From: Tieghemiomyces parasiticus
Lineage: Eukaryota; Kickxellomycota; Dimargaritomycetes; Dimargaritales; Dimargaritaceae
DNA length: 19,110 nucleotides
Assembly (NCBI GenBank): GCA_027575765.1
Contig: JANBPT010000921.1
Location: 1 to 19,110, forward strand
Direction: 5' to 3'
Below the pieces are notes generated by a model. The model worked only from the letters and a program-made list of their open reading frames with translations. It searched no databases and was not told the origin of the DNA. This document shows, one piece after another, positions 7,617 through 17,272 of this stretch (the first letter of the stretch is position 1; the number at the start of each line of letters is the position of its first letter). Made by a program: the position numbers and the translations under genes.

Positions 7617-10600
7617 ATGCGGCCGCGGTCCCAAATGCCGAGTCGTGATCCGGATGCTGACCCTTCTGTCGCCCACGGCGCGAACCTGACCGCACCATCC
7701 CGACGACCTCAGGTCCAGTTCCGGCGGTCATTGCCGCATATAACAGCTGAATCCTTGGCGCCACAGCCCCGGCCTGCCCACCACACGGTCCACGCCCACC
7801 ATCGTCCGCATCTACCTCATCACCACTACCACCGTGGTCACCGTCATCATCTTCACCTCCCCCATCACCCGCGGCTGCCTCTCCCTCACCACCACGGCCG
7901 TTCCGTGTTCACCCCGCCCCAGCAAACCGAACCCGTCGAAACCCGACCGGGATACTTCGACCTATCGCCACTTGGCGGGGCGGGGACTGAGCCTGCCTTA
8001 CTGGGCTCACCGGGTCTGGGTGGTTCACACCCGTGGTCGCCACCACCCGGCCGGGGAGCTCCGTCGGGCCCACCGTTTCCCTCAGTGGAGCCATTACCAC
8101 TGACATCTAATTCACAGGGAGTTGTGAACGATGGCGCAGCAGGGGAGGCTCTGGGAATTACCGGCCTCACTCCACTTAGCTCGCCTGTCGATCCCACTGA
8201 GGCCGTTCGATCCGAAAAGGCCACGCGGCAGGGTGACGAGTCCCGGGCCGACCCGGTCAACACTCGCGTCGGAGAGACGGTTTACCCGAGCGGCGCTCCC
8301 GACAGTGTACAGATATCTATGAATGGTAACCCTATCGCCTCGGCAACCGACGACGACCCTGAGAAGCCCCACCACCACCACCACCATCGGCCAATGACGC
8401 CACACCTTTCCCACCCGTCTCTCCCCGGGCTGGCTCAGCACGAACCGGCCTGGTTCCACAAGCCGCCTGGCTACCTGGTACGCCTCAAGAACTTCGCATT
8501 CGCCGAGGTGAAATCCATCAGCGACCAACTGCACACTCCGGGCTCACTGACCCAGCTGGTCCGCGCCGTCTTGGTCTTCTCCCTGTCCACACTCTTAGTC
8601 CTGGTCCACGCCATCGCCCAGTGGATGGGACCTTATGCGTACCTCTTGCCGTTCTCCACCATCTTCCTGGCCACCGCCCCTACGTTCGGCGCCCACCTCG
8701 AGAGCATCGGCCTGGCTTATGCGGCCCTGGCCCTCGCGTTTGGGTACACTTGGTTGGGTCGGTTCGCGGCGCAGGAGTGTAACGAACACTTCCTCGCCAG
8801 TGGTGACCACGGCGGCCGTGCCATCCTCGCGGTCTGGTTGTTCCTAGGAATTTTCTTCAGCAGTCTACTCCGTGTCCACGACAAGCGCTACTACATTCCC
8901 AGCATATTATTCGCCCTTCCGCTCGTCTTTTGCCTCACCAGTCAGGTCGATCGCACAACGGATTCCCTCGGTTACACTTGGAGTTTTATCAAGCCCCTCA
9001 TATTCGGTACCAGCTTCGCCGCCGTCGTGGCCGCCGCGTTTTTCCCCGTGTCGGCCACGTTCAACCTTGAAAAGTGCGTGCTGTTGGTCATGTGCCGGGT
9101 CATGAAGGTTCTCGACACGACCACCAAGTCATTTCTTCTGGAGGACGCCAACTCGCTCCTGACCGCCCAGGAGTTCAACGCCCAGATGGGCCAGGTACGC
9201 GCCGCCATGGCCGGGCTCAAGCAGACGTTCTTGGAGGCCAAGTACGAAATTTCGTACTCGAACCACAAACCCGAGGATTTCGCGGCCATCCAGCTCACCC
9301 TGCTCAAGATCTCGCAGCACCTCGGGAGCATGACCCTCTCGGCCCAGAACGAACGGTTCCTGATCCATGCCCAGCACTTCCTGGATAATGGCGGGACCGA
9401 GTCCTGCCTGCCGACCGCCAGCCCTCATGACACCGATGACTACTTTAGCGGCCACCACCACGACCCCGAAGCCCAGGGCTTCCTCACGTCGACACTCGGG
9501 ATGACCCGGGACGCCAGTCACCGTGCCAGCGGAGACCTGCCCGATTATTTACAGACGCCCCTAGAGGAGTCGTCTCGCGCGCCCAGCATCGGCTCCGTCC
9601 GGACTGCGCGCTCGCACGTCCCTGACCATCCGCCGCCCGCCCGCCCCAGTGCCTTGATTGTTACTAAGGAACTCGAGAAGGCCGACCGTGCCGTTTTCCT
9701 CCACTTGCTTCGTACCTTCGGCCCGTCCATCCACGAACTGTCCTATCTATGCGAACTGACCCTCGACCGTTGCGTGCACCAATTCATCAAGAACTGCCAC
9801 CACCTAGCACGATCCTCGGCGATGCCAAGGATGATTAACGAGGTGCCCACCAATCTTCTCATCCACAACTATTCGGTCATCGAGGCCCGCTACCAGAAAC
9901 ATGGCACCGACCAATCGCGCGGGTTCCTGGCTAACCTCTACCATAAGGTGTTGAATTGGAAACGGGCACCCGCTGGGTCGAAGGCCCGGGACCCAGTGAC
10001 CAAATCCCGTGATACCGCAGCGGCCACAGTGCCCGCCAGTGGCACCCCCCGCCCTTCCCGTCCGGGCAGTGTTGACGAGCCGTTTCATTCACTCCACAGT
10101 CGCAGACTGTCCCAGTTATTCACCCCGACCATGGATGCCGCGGTGCCACCCGCGCAGTCCCGCGCCGCCTCGATCGAATCGCGACTGTCGAGGGACGCCA
10201 GCGCTACCCGGCCAGCGGCACCGTCGACTGTCCCCCCACGCCCGAGTGCCGATGGCACCGACCCGCTGGCATGTCCCATCCGTTCTAACGACCCGTTATC
10301 GGATCCAGACATGGCGGCCTTCGTGCACCAAATCCAGCTGGCCATCGCCCGCTTCGATGCCCTCGAAATCAGTACCATTAGCAAGGCCTACCATGTCAAC
10401 AATGTTGTGGACCGCAACCTGTCCTACTCATCCTTGCGCGACGAACTAGTCTCCGACGCTTTCCAAGATTCGCAGCAGAACCTGGCCCTGATTGACTTTG
10501 AAGAGCCCCGCGAGGAGGCCTTCCTAATCTTCTTTTTCCTCTTTAGTCTACGCGAGATTGCCGTCTTGCTATCCACCATGGTGTCCCAGATCCACGCCCT

Positions 10601-13600
10601 GCAGCTGTCCCGCTCGCGCAGTAAGCGTCTGTGGCTCCGGTGGAACAGCGACGTGCGTTGGCTGCTCGGCCTCGTCCGCCAGCGCGTGCGCCATGTGGCC
10701 AAGATCCCTGTGCGGGATTATGAGTCCGATGCCGGCGGCCGCCGAACTCCTGGAGGCGGTACCAGAGCACGTGGTCGGCCCAACCGGCCGCAACGCACCC
10801 CGCAGGAACGCCGGCGACTCCGCCGTCAGGACCGAGACAAAGAGTTTGGTAAGCTCCCTCCGGGCCATCCGGAAGCTCGGAGCGGCAGTGCTCAATCGGC
10901 GACCAATGAACCGATGGGGATGGTGACGGGAGTAGCAGGAGCAAGCGGCCTGCGCCGGCGTGGCGCCCCGGCTAACCGCGGGGAGCTCTACCAAGATTAC
11001 CAGGAGGCCGTGCGCCAGGTCTTTGAAGAGAACATTGACGATACGGATTCAGAGACCGAGTCGACCTCACCTTACACCACGGAGGGTGAGAGTCAGCAGC
11101 CGCGTACGGCCGGAACCCCAGCCCCGGGCAACAGGTGGGCACAAGTTTGGCGGGCTGTGACTTTCGGATGGCTCGGCCAGTCTGCGACACCGGACTCATC
11201 CCTACCGACGATGGGAAAATCCCCCGCCGCCCTTGAGGCTGCCCATCAACCGGTACCGACCGATGAATTCGTTGCGCCGACTATCCGTGTTAACTCGGCA
11301 ACAACCGGCTCCATCCCCGCTTCTGATGCGCCATCCGACCCCTCAACGGGGGCCGCTGACCCTCCTCTGCAGCAGCAGCACCCCCGTTACCACCATGAGG
11401 GCCAAGGCTCCGGTCAGATCCGGTTCGGTCAACTCCCCCGGCCTACACATTCGTACCGGTCTCTCCATCCCAACCCGAATGCCGGCCGCCGAAATACCGC
11501 GAGCCGACGCCGTAGTATAGATACCATCTCCAGCGAGGCGGACGGAACGGACAGTGACCATGACGACCATTTCGAGACCCTGGAGTCCCTCGCTCGGCGT
11601 AACCGGCTCCGCCGCAGATCTAACACATCATTTCTCTCAGTTAATACGGCCGCGGCCGCGTCCCAAGGCACACTCCCGATGGCGCAGACCCGGTGGCGCA
11701 GATTCCTGTATCGACTCTGGCTTCTCTCCCGCTGGCTGAAGAGTTACAAAGTTTTGTACTCGTTCAAGCTGGCGGTAGCCATCACCATGATTTGCCTGCC
11801 AGCGTATTTTGACTCCTCTCTCACATTCTACTCTACGCAGCGCATGTCCTGGATGGCCATCACCACCACCATCGTGCTCAGCCCGACCATTGGCCGAACG
11901 CTAGTCATGTCCATCTACCGAGTTGTTGGCGTGGTCTACGCCAGTATCTGCTGTCTGATTGGCTGGTATATGACACAGCAAAACGCGTACGGGCTCTTTT
12001 TCGTAGGCATGGTAACATCCATCCCTGGGTTCTACATTGTCATTTTCACGCCGCACAAGAGTGTGGGGTACCTTGCCGTCATCATTTTCGTCATTACCAT
12101 CTACTCATTGTACACCAAAATCAGTGTCGACGATACGATCCTGACCCTCGTGTACAAACGCCTGTGGACCTCCGTTGCCGGCCTCCTCATCGCCCTGCTG
12201 GTCAACATCTGGCTCTGGCCGCGCATCGCCCGTGTCGAACTCCGCCGCTTTACCGCCTTTGGCCTTGACCAGCTCGGCACCATCTTCTCCAAACTCGTCG
12301 CCCGTCTCGTCATCCATCCGCTACTCAACCCGGAAAACAACTTTTTCAAGCTGTACCTTGAACACCTCCAGGATCCCGAGGCCGACGACGACAACCATCT
12401 CTTACCCGCACCGGCTGCCGGATCTCTCCGGGCGCCCTCTGCCAACAATCTCCGACGGGAGTCGAACGATGACTACGCCGCCAGCCGCCATCACCTCGCT
12501 GTCCTGGGCACTAGCACTGTGGACCTCGATGACTTTGAGAATCCTACGGCCAGCATCCACCGGACGCAGACCCGCCACCACTACCTCAGCCAACCTTCGC
12601 CGTCTCGGCCCCGGATGTCCAGCTCTCTGGCCTACGAGGCCATGCTCCGCAATGCCTCGGATACCGTACGATCCGGCGACAATCCCCTGCGGGTGATCCA
12701 TACCGCCCGGGCTGACCTGTCAGCCGCAGCGCCGCCGGCCGGGGCTATACCGGAGGCTACGCCCCAAGCGACCCGGCCCGCGTCCATCGCCGACATTTCA
12801 TTCCATCCGTCACACGATGACGATATCGCCGAGGCCCCAAGACCCGGCGGTTCCTCAACCTCATATCAACAGGATAACGACGGGGAAGGCGGCGGGAACA
12901 ATTTCATGAGCCATATCTTACCCTCGGCCATCGCCCGCGACAATCGCTACCCATTTGCCTCCTTCCCGCCGCCCGCCAGCGTGCTAAAGGCGCATGCCAA
13001 GCTGAACGACGGGCTCAACAAGTCCATCCGTAAGATGCAGGACCTCCTGGTCCGGTCCAGGGTGATGCTCCAGGAAGCTCAACTCGAACCCCGGTTTCGG
13101 GGCCCGTTCCCATTCCCGGCCTACACCGAAATCCTGGACCGCCTCCAAAACATTCTCGACCGCGTCATCTCTATGTCAGTCTCCACCAACTACATCTCGC
13201 CGCGTGTCCATAACGCCATCATTACGCCGTTCAACCATCACGGCCGCCGCGATATGACCGCCGCCATTCTCATGAACTTTTACGCCCTGGCTGGGGCGCT
13301 GCGGAGTAAGACACCCCTACCGCCGTACCTACCCTCCGCCCGCGCCGCGCGACTGCGACTAATCAACCAGATTCGCAGGCACCTCAAGGCCCACCAGCCA
13401 TCGGCCAACTCGAGCCAGCTGACCGCTATCAATGGTGGCGGTTATGCCGGCGGAGGTCCAGGTACGGATCCCGAACCGCCATTTTATACCGACCACCTGG
13501 ACGACTGGACGTTTGATCATCCACGATCACGGCAGGTCCGGGGGCACGGCAGCGACACCCTCCGGCCGTCCTCATCCGTCGCCACGATAACTCCCACCGC

Positions 13601-14393
13601 CTCACAATCAGGACCTCCCCGTCGCTCGCTGCAGAGTGATCGCGAACTGCCCCAGGGCAATGGCGGCGCCGACGAACGACCGTACCGTCGCACGCCCACC
13701 TGGTCCGCCGGTCATTTCCGCGACGCCAAAACCCACCGTTCCAGCGGCCAATTGCCATTGAGGCCCTATTCTACGGCCGACCTGACCGGGCACCTGGATA
13801 GTCCTAGCTGTCGGGGCCGCAGAGAATCGGCCGTTCGACAACGACAGCGACGCCGGGATCGGTACCAACCCAACCAGCACTCGCACCTTGTCCCACTGGA
13901 GTGTATCAGTCATTCGGAGTCGGACTCCCACGATGATATCCCCCACCATGGCAGTGATGATGAGGGCAGAGACACTGGCGACGACGAAGAGGAGGAGGAA
14001 GCGGACGGTGGTGGGGGCGGCGGGGCTGGACTGTTTATGCGGCAAGACCGCTCAACCACGCAACCCTCGCCTCGTCGACCTCCAGCCGTCCCGCAGGGAG
14101 CAACGAAGGCCCCTGTCCCGACGATGTTTAACGGGAAACCCCTCGCATCGACGGTGCCCATGAGCGATAACAACCATGTCCCACCGCCGCCACACATGCC
14201 CGTGCGCCGTCCGTCCCTGTACAACATGACAATTGGCCGGCCGGGGTACCTCCTGAGTACCTTCTACTGGTACGCCTACTCGGCCGCCATTGAGGAGGTG
14301 ATCGAGGAGGTGGAGCATCTAGTTATCCTGGTTAAGTCGATCGTCGGTGAGAACGACGAACTACACGAGTTACTGGACTTACCGGACTGGTGA
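7617..14393 (+). CDS. Large FUSC / aromatic-acid-exporter family membrane protein (BRE4-like), 2258 aa
   Basis: A single open frame from ATG 7617 to TGA 14391-14393. The N-terminal ~300 residues are disordered, with a His-rich stretch (~57-95) and a six-His run (~252-257). A first membrane block (~314-485, about six helices) includes MGPYAYLLPFSTIFLATAP and a Glu-Ser-Ile-Gly-Leu-Ala helix. It is followed by a soluble helical region typical of fungal putative ER transporters (ArAE_2_N type). Long Ser/Pro/Arg-rich spacers follow. A second membrane block (~1380-1535) contains KLAVAITMICLPAYF, RMSWMAITTTIVLSPTIG and IYSLY, the FUSC-type signature. A DUF2421-like soluble domain (~1785-1925, FRGPFPFPAYTEILDRL) and an acidic DDEEEEE/poly-Gly patch (~2112-2140) come next. 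A conserved-looking helical tail (~2213-2258, AAIEEVIEEVEHL) ends the protein. Yeast BRE4, the named relative, is about half this length; the excess is low-complexity linker. The likely role is an ER or plasma-membrane transporter affecting secretion; the substrate is unknown. It is convergent with TRP2. Confidence 0.93.
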   Translation: MRPRSQMPSRDPDADPSVAHGANLTAPSRRPQVQFRRSLPHITAESLAPQPRPAHHTVHAHHRPHLPHHHYHRGHRHHLHLPHHPRLPLPHHHGRSVFTPPQQTEPVETRPGYFDLSPLGGAGTEPALLGSPGLGGSHPWSPPPGRGAPSGPPFPSVEPLPLTSNSQGVVNDGAAGEALGITGLTPLSSPVDPTEAVRSEKATRQGDESRADPVNTRVGETVYPSGAPDSVQISMNGNPIASATDDDPEKPHHHHHHRPMTPHLSHPSLPGLAQHEPAWFHKPPGYLVRLKNFAFAEVKSISDQLHTPGSLTQLVRAVLVFSLSTLLVLVHAIAQWMGPYAYLLPFSTIFLATAPTFGAHLESIGLAYAALALAFGYTWLGRFAAQECNEHFLASGDHGGRAILAVWLFLGIFFSSLLRVHDKRYYIPSILFALPLVFCLTSQVDRTTDSLGYTWSFIKPLIFGTSFAAVVAAAFFPVSATFNLEKCVLLVMCRVMKVLDTTTKSFLLEDANSLLTAQEFNAQMGQVRAAMAGLKQTFLEAKYEISYSNHKPEDFAAIQLTLLKISQHLGSMTLSAQNERFLIHAQHFLDNGGTESCLPTASPHDTDDYFSGHHHDPEAQGFLTSTLGMTRDASHRASGDLPDYLQTPLEESSRAPSIGSVRTARSHVPDHPPPARPSALIVTKELEKADRAVFLHLLRTFGPSIHELSYLCELTLDRCVHQFIKNCHHLARSSAMPRMINEVPTNLLIHNYSVIEARYQKHGTDQSRGFLANLYHKVLNWKRAPAGSKARDPVTKSRDTAAATVPASGTPRPSRPGSVDEPFHSLHSRRLSQLFTPTMDAAVPPAQSRAASIESRLSRDASATRPAAPSTVPPRPSADGTDPLACPIRSNDPLSDPDMAAFVHQIQLAIARFDALEISTISKAYHVNNVVDRNLSYSSLRDELVSDAFQDSQQNLALIDFEEPREEAFLIFFFLFSLREIAVLLSTMVSQIHALQLSRSRSKRLWLRWNSDVRWLLGLVRQRVRHVAKIPVRDYESDAGGRRTPGGGTRARGRPNRPQRTPQERRRLRRQDRDKEFGKLPPGHPEARSGSAQSATNEPMGMVTGVAGASGLRRRGAPANRGELYQDYQEAVRQVFEENIDDTDSETESTSPYTTEGESQQPRTAGTPAPGNRWAQVWRAVTFGWLGQSATPDSSLPTMGKSPAALEAAHQPVPTDEFVAPTIRVNSATTGSIPASDAPSDPSTGAADPPLQQQHPRYHHEGQGSGQIRFGQLPRPTHSYRSLHPNPNAGRRNTASRRRSIDTISSEADGTDSDHDDHFETLESLARRNRLRRRSNTSFLSVNTAAAASQGTLPMAQTRWRRFLYRLWLLSRWLKSYKVLYSFKLAVAITMICLPAYFDSSLTFYSTQRMSWMAITTTIVLSPTIGRTLVMSIYRVVGVVYASICCLIGWYMTQQNAYGLFFVGMVTSIPGFYIVIFTPHKSVGYLAVIIFVITIYSLYTKISVDDTILTLVYKRLWTSVAGLLIALLVNIWLWPRIARVELRRFTAFGLDQLGTIFSKLVARLVIHPLLNPENNFFKLYLEHLQDPEADDDNHLLPAPAAGSLRAPSANNLRRESNDDYAASRHHLAVLGTSTVDLDDFENPTASIHRTQTRHHYLSQPSPSRPRMSSSLAYEAMLRNASDTVRSGDNPLRVIHTARADLSAAAPPAGAIPEATPQATRPASIADISFHPSHDDDIAEAPRPGGSSTSYQQDNDGEGGGNNFMSHILPSAIARDNRYPFASFPPPASVLKAHAKLNDGLNKSIRKMQDLLVRSRVMLQEAQLEPRFRGPFPFPAYTEILDRLQNILDRVISMSVSTNYISPRVHNAIITPFNHHGRRDMTAAILMNFYALAGALRSKTPLPPYLPSARAARLRLINQIRRHLKAHQPSANSSQLTAINGGGYAGGGPGTDPEPPFYTDHLDDWTFDHPRSRQVRGHGSDTLRPSSSVATITPTASQSGPPRRSLQSDRELPQGNGGADERPYRRTPTWSAGHFRDAKTHRSSGQLPLRPYSTADLTGHLDSPSCRGRRESAVRQRQRRRDRYQPNQHSHLVPLECISHSESDSHDDIPHHGSDDEGRDTGDDEEEEEADGGGGGGAGLFMRQDRSTTQPSPRRPPAVPQGATKAPVPTMFNGKPLASTVPMSDNNHVPPPPHMPVRRPSLYNMTIGRPGYLLSTFYWYAYSAAIEEVIEEVEHLVILVKSIVGENDELHELLDLPDW
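8370..8387 (+). repeat. CAC triplet tract coding for six His
   Basis: A CAC-dominated triplet run (last codon CAT) within the N-terminal disordered part of the FUSC-family protein gives a six-His run. It is a second low-complexity His patch besides the one at nt ~7785-7900. Confidence 0.8.
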
Positions 14394-14419
14394 GGTGGGA
14401 TTAATTTAAAGATGGGGAA

Positions 14420-14425
14420 AATAAA
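14420..14425 (+). promoter_or_regulatory. Probable polyadenylation signal of the FUSC-family gene
   Basis: AATAAA lies 27 bases after the TGA stop, inside an A-rich segment. The convergent TRP2 stop is 303 bases from the FUSC-family stop, so both 3' ends share this short region. On the opposite strand an ATTAAA at 14656-14651 is the matching candidate for TRP2. Confidence 0.5.
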
Positions 14426-14696
14426 TACGAAGGTTTGCGGAACCCCGGTACCAATTAATAACTTCAGATGCGGGGGGAGGGGGTGCTCTAAATTCTTGAG
14501 ATGTGTCTGAAGTCCTCCCACCACACACACAGTGCCGCACGACGCCCTACCACTTTGTCAACGAATGCTAGATACTTTAATGTGGACATGATACCTTCCA
14601 AAAGAACAGCATATGGTTGAGAGGATAACCAAACAAAAAAAATACCTTAGTTTAATGAAACCAGGCAAGACCACCAAACTCAGACGACTACTCCTG

Positions 14697-16382
14697 CTAC
14701 TTCCTTGCCTTCTCACTCTGCCCCTGGAGTTGCAAGTGATGCAGCTCGGCGCCTTCGATGGCGTTCATAGTCGACCGCATCTTATTGACGGTTTCCTCCC
14801 ACTCGGCGGTGGGCTCGGAGTCGTACACAATGCCACCGCCGGCCTGGAGGTAGGCCACTCCGTCCTTGAACACCATGGTCCGGATGGCGATGCAGGTATC
14901 CAGGTCACCGGAGAAGTCAAAGTGGCCCACGGCACCGGCGTAGACCCCGCGCTTCTCGCCTTCGTACCCACGGATGAGCTGGAGAGCCCGGACCTTGGGG
15001 GCGCCACTGACGGTACCGGCGGGGAAGATGGACCGGAACGCGTCGAACGGGGTGCAGTCGGCGCGGAGCGACCCGCTGACTTTGCTAACGATGTGCATCA
15101 CGTTACTGTAGCGCTCAATTTGCATGAGCGAGTCAACCTTCACGGTCTTGGGCTGGCACACCCGGTTTACGTCGTTGCGGCCCAGGTCAACGAGCATGAC
15201 GTGTTCGGCCCGCTCCTTCTCGTCAGAGAGGAGATCGTCCGCCAGGGCCTGGTCTTCAGCGGGGGTCCGGCCGCGCTTGCGGGTCCCCGCGATTGGGTGC
15301 GTGGTGACCACGCGGCGGTCGACCGACACGAGCATCTCTGGGGAGGCGCCAACCACCTGGAAGTCCCGAAGGTTGAGGTAGAACATGTATGGGACGGGAC
15401 TGGTGGTGCGGATGTAGCGGTAGGCGTTGAACGGGTGCAGGTCGGTAGGCCGGGCCACCCGCTGGGACGGCACCGCCTGGAAGATGTCGCCCTGGACGAT
15501 GTTACGCTTGAGCTTCTCGACAATCCCTTCGTAGCCGACTTGGCCCAGGTTGGACGTGGCCGCATGGTGGCGACGGATCGGTGGCTGCGGCGGCAGCGGG
15601 GTATGGTCTTGCTGGAGGATGGAGACGGTTTGGGCGATCCGGGCGCAGGCCTGGTCGTAGAGGGCAGCCAGGTTGTTCGTCGCGGCCGCATCGTCAGTAC
15701 GGATATGGGCCACTACTTTGGCTAGGTTGAACCGCCGGTCAAAAATCACCAGCTGGTCCATCATCATGAACACGCTCTCGGGGATTTCGTGGGGGTCGCG
15801 CAGATCGTCGCTGTCACCGCCGTTGCTCTTATTAACGATGGCCGGTTCAAAATATTTGACGCAGTCGAAGGCAATGTAGCCTACCGCGCCGCCAGTAAAC
15901 CGCGGAAGCCCCGGTACGGGCACGTACCGGATATGAGCCAAGCGATCCTGCACCACCAACAGGGGATCCCCTCCTGGGGTGACCTCGTGGGGGCCCATTC
16001 GGATCACCTCGTACGGGTCGGTTCCGACAAACGAGTAGCGGCCCTTGTCATCGAGTTCGACGGCAGATTCGAGTAAAAATGAGTAGTCACTGGTCTGGGC
16101 CAGTTTCAGGTAAGCAGAGACCGGAGTGAGAAGATCGGCCGGGAGTTCCTGGTAGATCGGGATGGTATTGCCGCTGTGCTGCTGGAGCAGCTCGGTCACC
16201 TCCTCAAGAGTTGGTTTCAGCGTGTACTGGGCGGGGGGAATATTATGGCAAGTAACGCATGGTTTGGTATGGTTAGTTTTGGATATGGAAGAAGCGCGGC
16301 GAGTCACCACGAATGCCTGAAGGTGGGGCGGGTGTATCCGGGAAGCTTGTTTACCGGGTCCCAGCAAGCTGTAGCCTTCCAT
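14697..16382 (-). CDS. TRP2: Anthranilate synthase component I
   Basis: Converts chorismate (with ammonia from the glutaminase subunit) to anthranilate, the first committed step of tryptophan synthesis; cytosolic. From the ATG at 16382 the product is 561 residues. The N-terminal domain holds the LLES motif (~102-106) that in this family forms the tryptophan feedback site, and GGAVGYIAFDCVKYFEP (~163). The chorismate-binding domain (~281-550) shows GDIFQAVPSQRV, HPIAGTRKRG, DLGRNDVNRVC, PAGTVSGAPKVRA, GVYAGAVGHFDF and QAGGGIVYDSEP, all intact, so the enzyme should be active and feedback-sensitive. No glutaminase domain is fused, so component II must be elsewhere. The family-like sequence begins only at YTLKPTLEEV (codon at 16226). 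The ~52 residues before it are Arg/Ser/His-rich and unlike the family. The chosen ATG has an ideal CCACC-ATGG context, but a spliced start (see the intron candidate) would give a ~510-residue protein, the usual fungal length. The frame is also open further upstream to 16640. Confidence 0.96.
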   Translation of the reverse strand: MEGYSLLGPGKQASRIHPPHLQAFVVTRRASSISKTNHTKPCVTCHNIPPAQYTLKPTLEEVTELLQQHSGNTIPIYQELPADLLTPVSAYLKLAQTSDYSFLLESAVELDDKGRYSFVGTDPYEVIRMGPHEVTPGGDPLLVVQDRLAHIRYVPVPGLPRFTGGAVGYIAFDCVKYFEPAIVNKSNGGDSDDLRDPHEIPESVFMMMDQLVIFDRRFNLAKVVAHIRTDDAAATNNLAALYDQACARIAQTVSILQQDHTPLPPQPPIRRHHAATSNLGQVGYEGIVEKLKRNIVQGDIFQAVPSQRVARPTDLHPFNAYRYIRTTSPVPYMFYLNLRDFQVVGASPEMLVSVDRRVVTTHPIAGTRKRGRTPAEDQALADDLLSDEKERAEHVMLVDLGRNDVNRVCQPKTVKVDSLMQIERYSNVMHIVSKVSGSLRADCTPFDAFRSIFPAGTVSGAPKVRALQLIRGYEGEKRGVYAGAVGHFDFSGDLDTCIAIRTMVFKDGVAYLQAGGGIVYDSEPTAEWEETVNKMRSTMNAIEGAELHHLQLQGQSEKARK

Positions 16383-16411
16383 GGTGGGACAGTTCGGTGT
16401 TGAGCACTCAC
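16227..16411 (-). other. Candidate intron in the TRP2 5' region (alternative gene model)
   Basis: On the minus strand there is a strong GTGAGT donor (16411-16406), a consensus branch point AACTAACC (CTAAC at 16276-16272) and an acceptor CAG ending at 16227. That is immediately before the codon where TRP2 homology starts (Tyr-Thr-Leu-Lys-Pro). The 185-nt intron follows an ATG (16414-16412) in phase 0, so the first exon could be as short as the start codon. A second donor-like GTAAAC at 16354 does not join in phase with this acceptor. The alternative is no splicing and the ATG at 16382. Confidence 0.4.
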
Positions 16412-16753
16412 CATTCTGGTTACGTGTTACAGAGACCGTGCGGCCTAGCACCGGATTTTCAACGGGCGTATGTGGCGAAGGACAGCCTGGTTGCGGCTGC
16501 TTTCGCAGGACGGTAGAGGCGGAAGAAGGGACTAGTGTGGTCCAAAATGAAAGCGTGGGGAGAAGGTACAAATGAGGCACATGTGGGGGCCTAGAGCCGG
16601 CGGAAGTGGTAATGGGCAAATTAAGAGAGGTGAAATGCAAAACTTGAGGTATCAGGGAGAGACGCTGAAGAGGCTGGTTAAAAAGGAAGCACGGGGCGTG
16701 TGGAAGAAATTGGTGTTGGATCCTATCCAGCGACGAGTGAGAGAAGCTCGTAT

Positions 16754-16761
16754 ATGAGTCA
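16754..16761 (-). promoter_or_regulatory. Consensus Gcn4/CPC-1 (general amino acid control) site upstream of TRP2
   Basis: On the TRP2 strand the sequence reads TGACTCAT, the core site for Gcn4/Cpc1-type bZIP activators that induce tryptophan genes in many fungi. It is ~370 bases upstream of the TRP2 ATG. The 7-mer is expected about twice by chance in a window this size, and another copy exists at 1385. Its position in front of an amino-acid gene is therefore the main support. Confidence 0.5.
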
Positions 16762-16779
16762 GATCACTAGCCAAGTGGA

Positions 16780-16788
16780 GGGGGGGGG
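16780..16788. repeat. G9 tract
   Basis: A nine-G run on the + strand (C9 on the TRP2 coding strand), ~20 bases upstream of the Gcn4-like site with respect to TRP2. Confidence 0.85.
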
Positions 16789-17121
16789 ATGGGGTGAGTT
16801 ACACTAATGGGATAGCCTCTACTGGTAAAATGACCGGCTAAAGTAATGATCTAGGGGAAGGTGACTAACCCATCGGGTAAGATTTGATTCCAGGATGATT
16901 TTTGAATAACAACCACGTCGCATTCCTGGTTCAATTTGAGCTGGGCGGCCCACTGGCACTTTGGTTTCGAGGGGAATCAATTTATGTATCCAAAAGTTCA
17001 CGAAAATATAGCCCCCATGCACTGCCCCCTTCTGCATCCGGTTGGTTCATGTACTGACGGATAAGCTGCAGCCAATGCCCCGCATAACCGGATACCAATA
17101 CCTCGGGGCAAGATTCGTCTA

Positions 17122-17131
17122 GGGGGGGGGG
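17122..17131. repeat. G10 tract
   Basis: A ten-G run on the + strand, the second of three such tracts within ~500 bases upstream of TRP2. Confidence 0.85.
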
Positions 17132-17272
17132 TGCATTAATATGGCAAGCGTCATCCAGGAGAAGGGTATTTCAAATGTATGGAATGGGTATTTGGATGAT
17201 ACGCCGCATGGAGTCCAGCACACAGCAGTGAGAGAATATGAACCAGATATGTAACCATATTCGGGAAATGGA

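Noticed and set aside
10849..10938. Possible in-phase intron (GTAAGC donor, TAG/CAG acceptor, 87 or 90 nt) within the FUSC-family gene
   Set aside because: Both lengths are multiples of three, but there is no CTAAC-type branch point between the sites and the frame is open throughout. The region is a low-complexity linker where sequence cannot decide.
14613..15725. Long + strand frame (370 codons) antisense to TRP2
   Set aside because: It lies wholly opposite the TRP2 coding frame, whose conserved motifs are intact. Its product is rich in Gly, Val and His-Leu without any domain, as expected for a shadow in GC-rich DNA.
16383..16640. Extension of TRP2 to the ATG at 16640 (647 residues)
   Set aside because: The extra 86 residues are Pro/Ser-rich and unlike the family, and they would push the protein far beyond the usual ~510 residues. 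The ATG at 16382 has a better context and the frame is probably open by chance.
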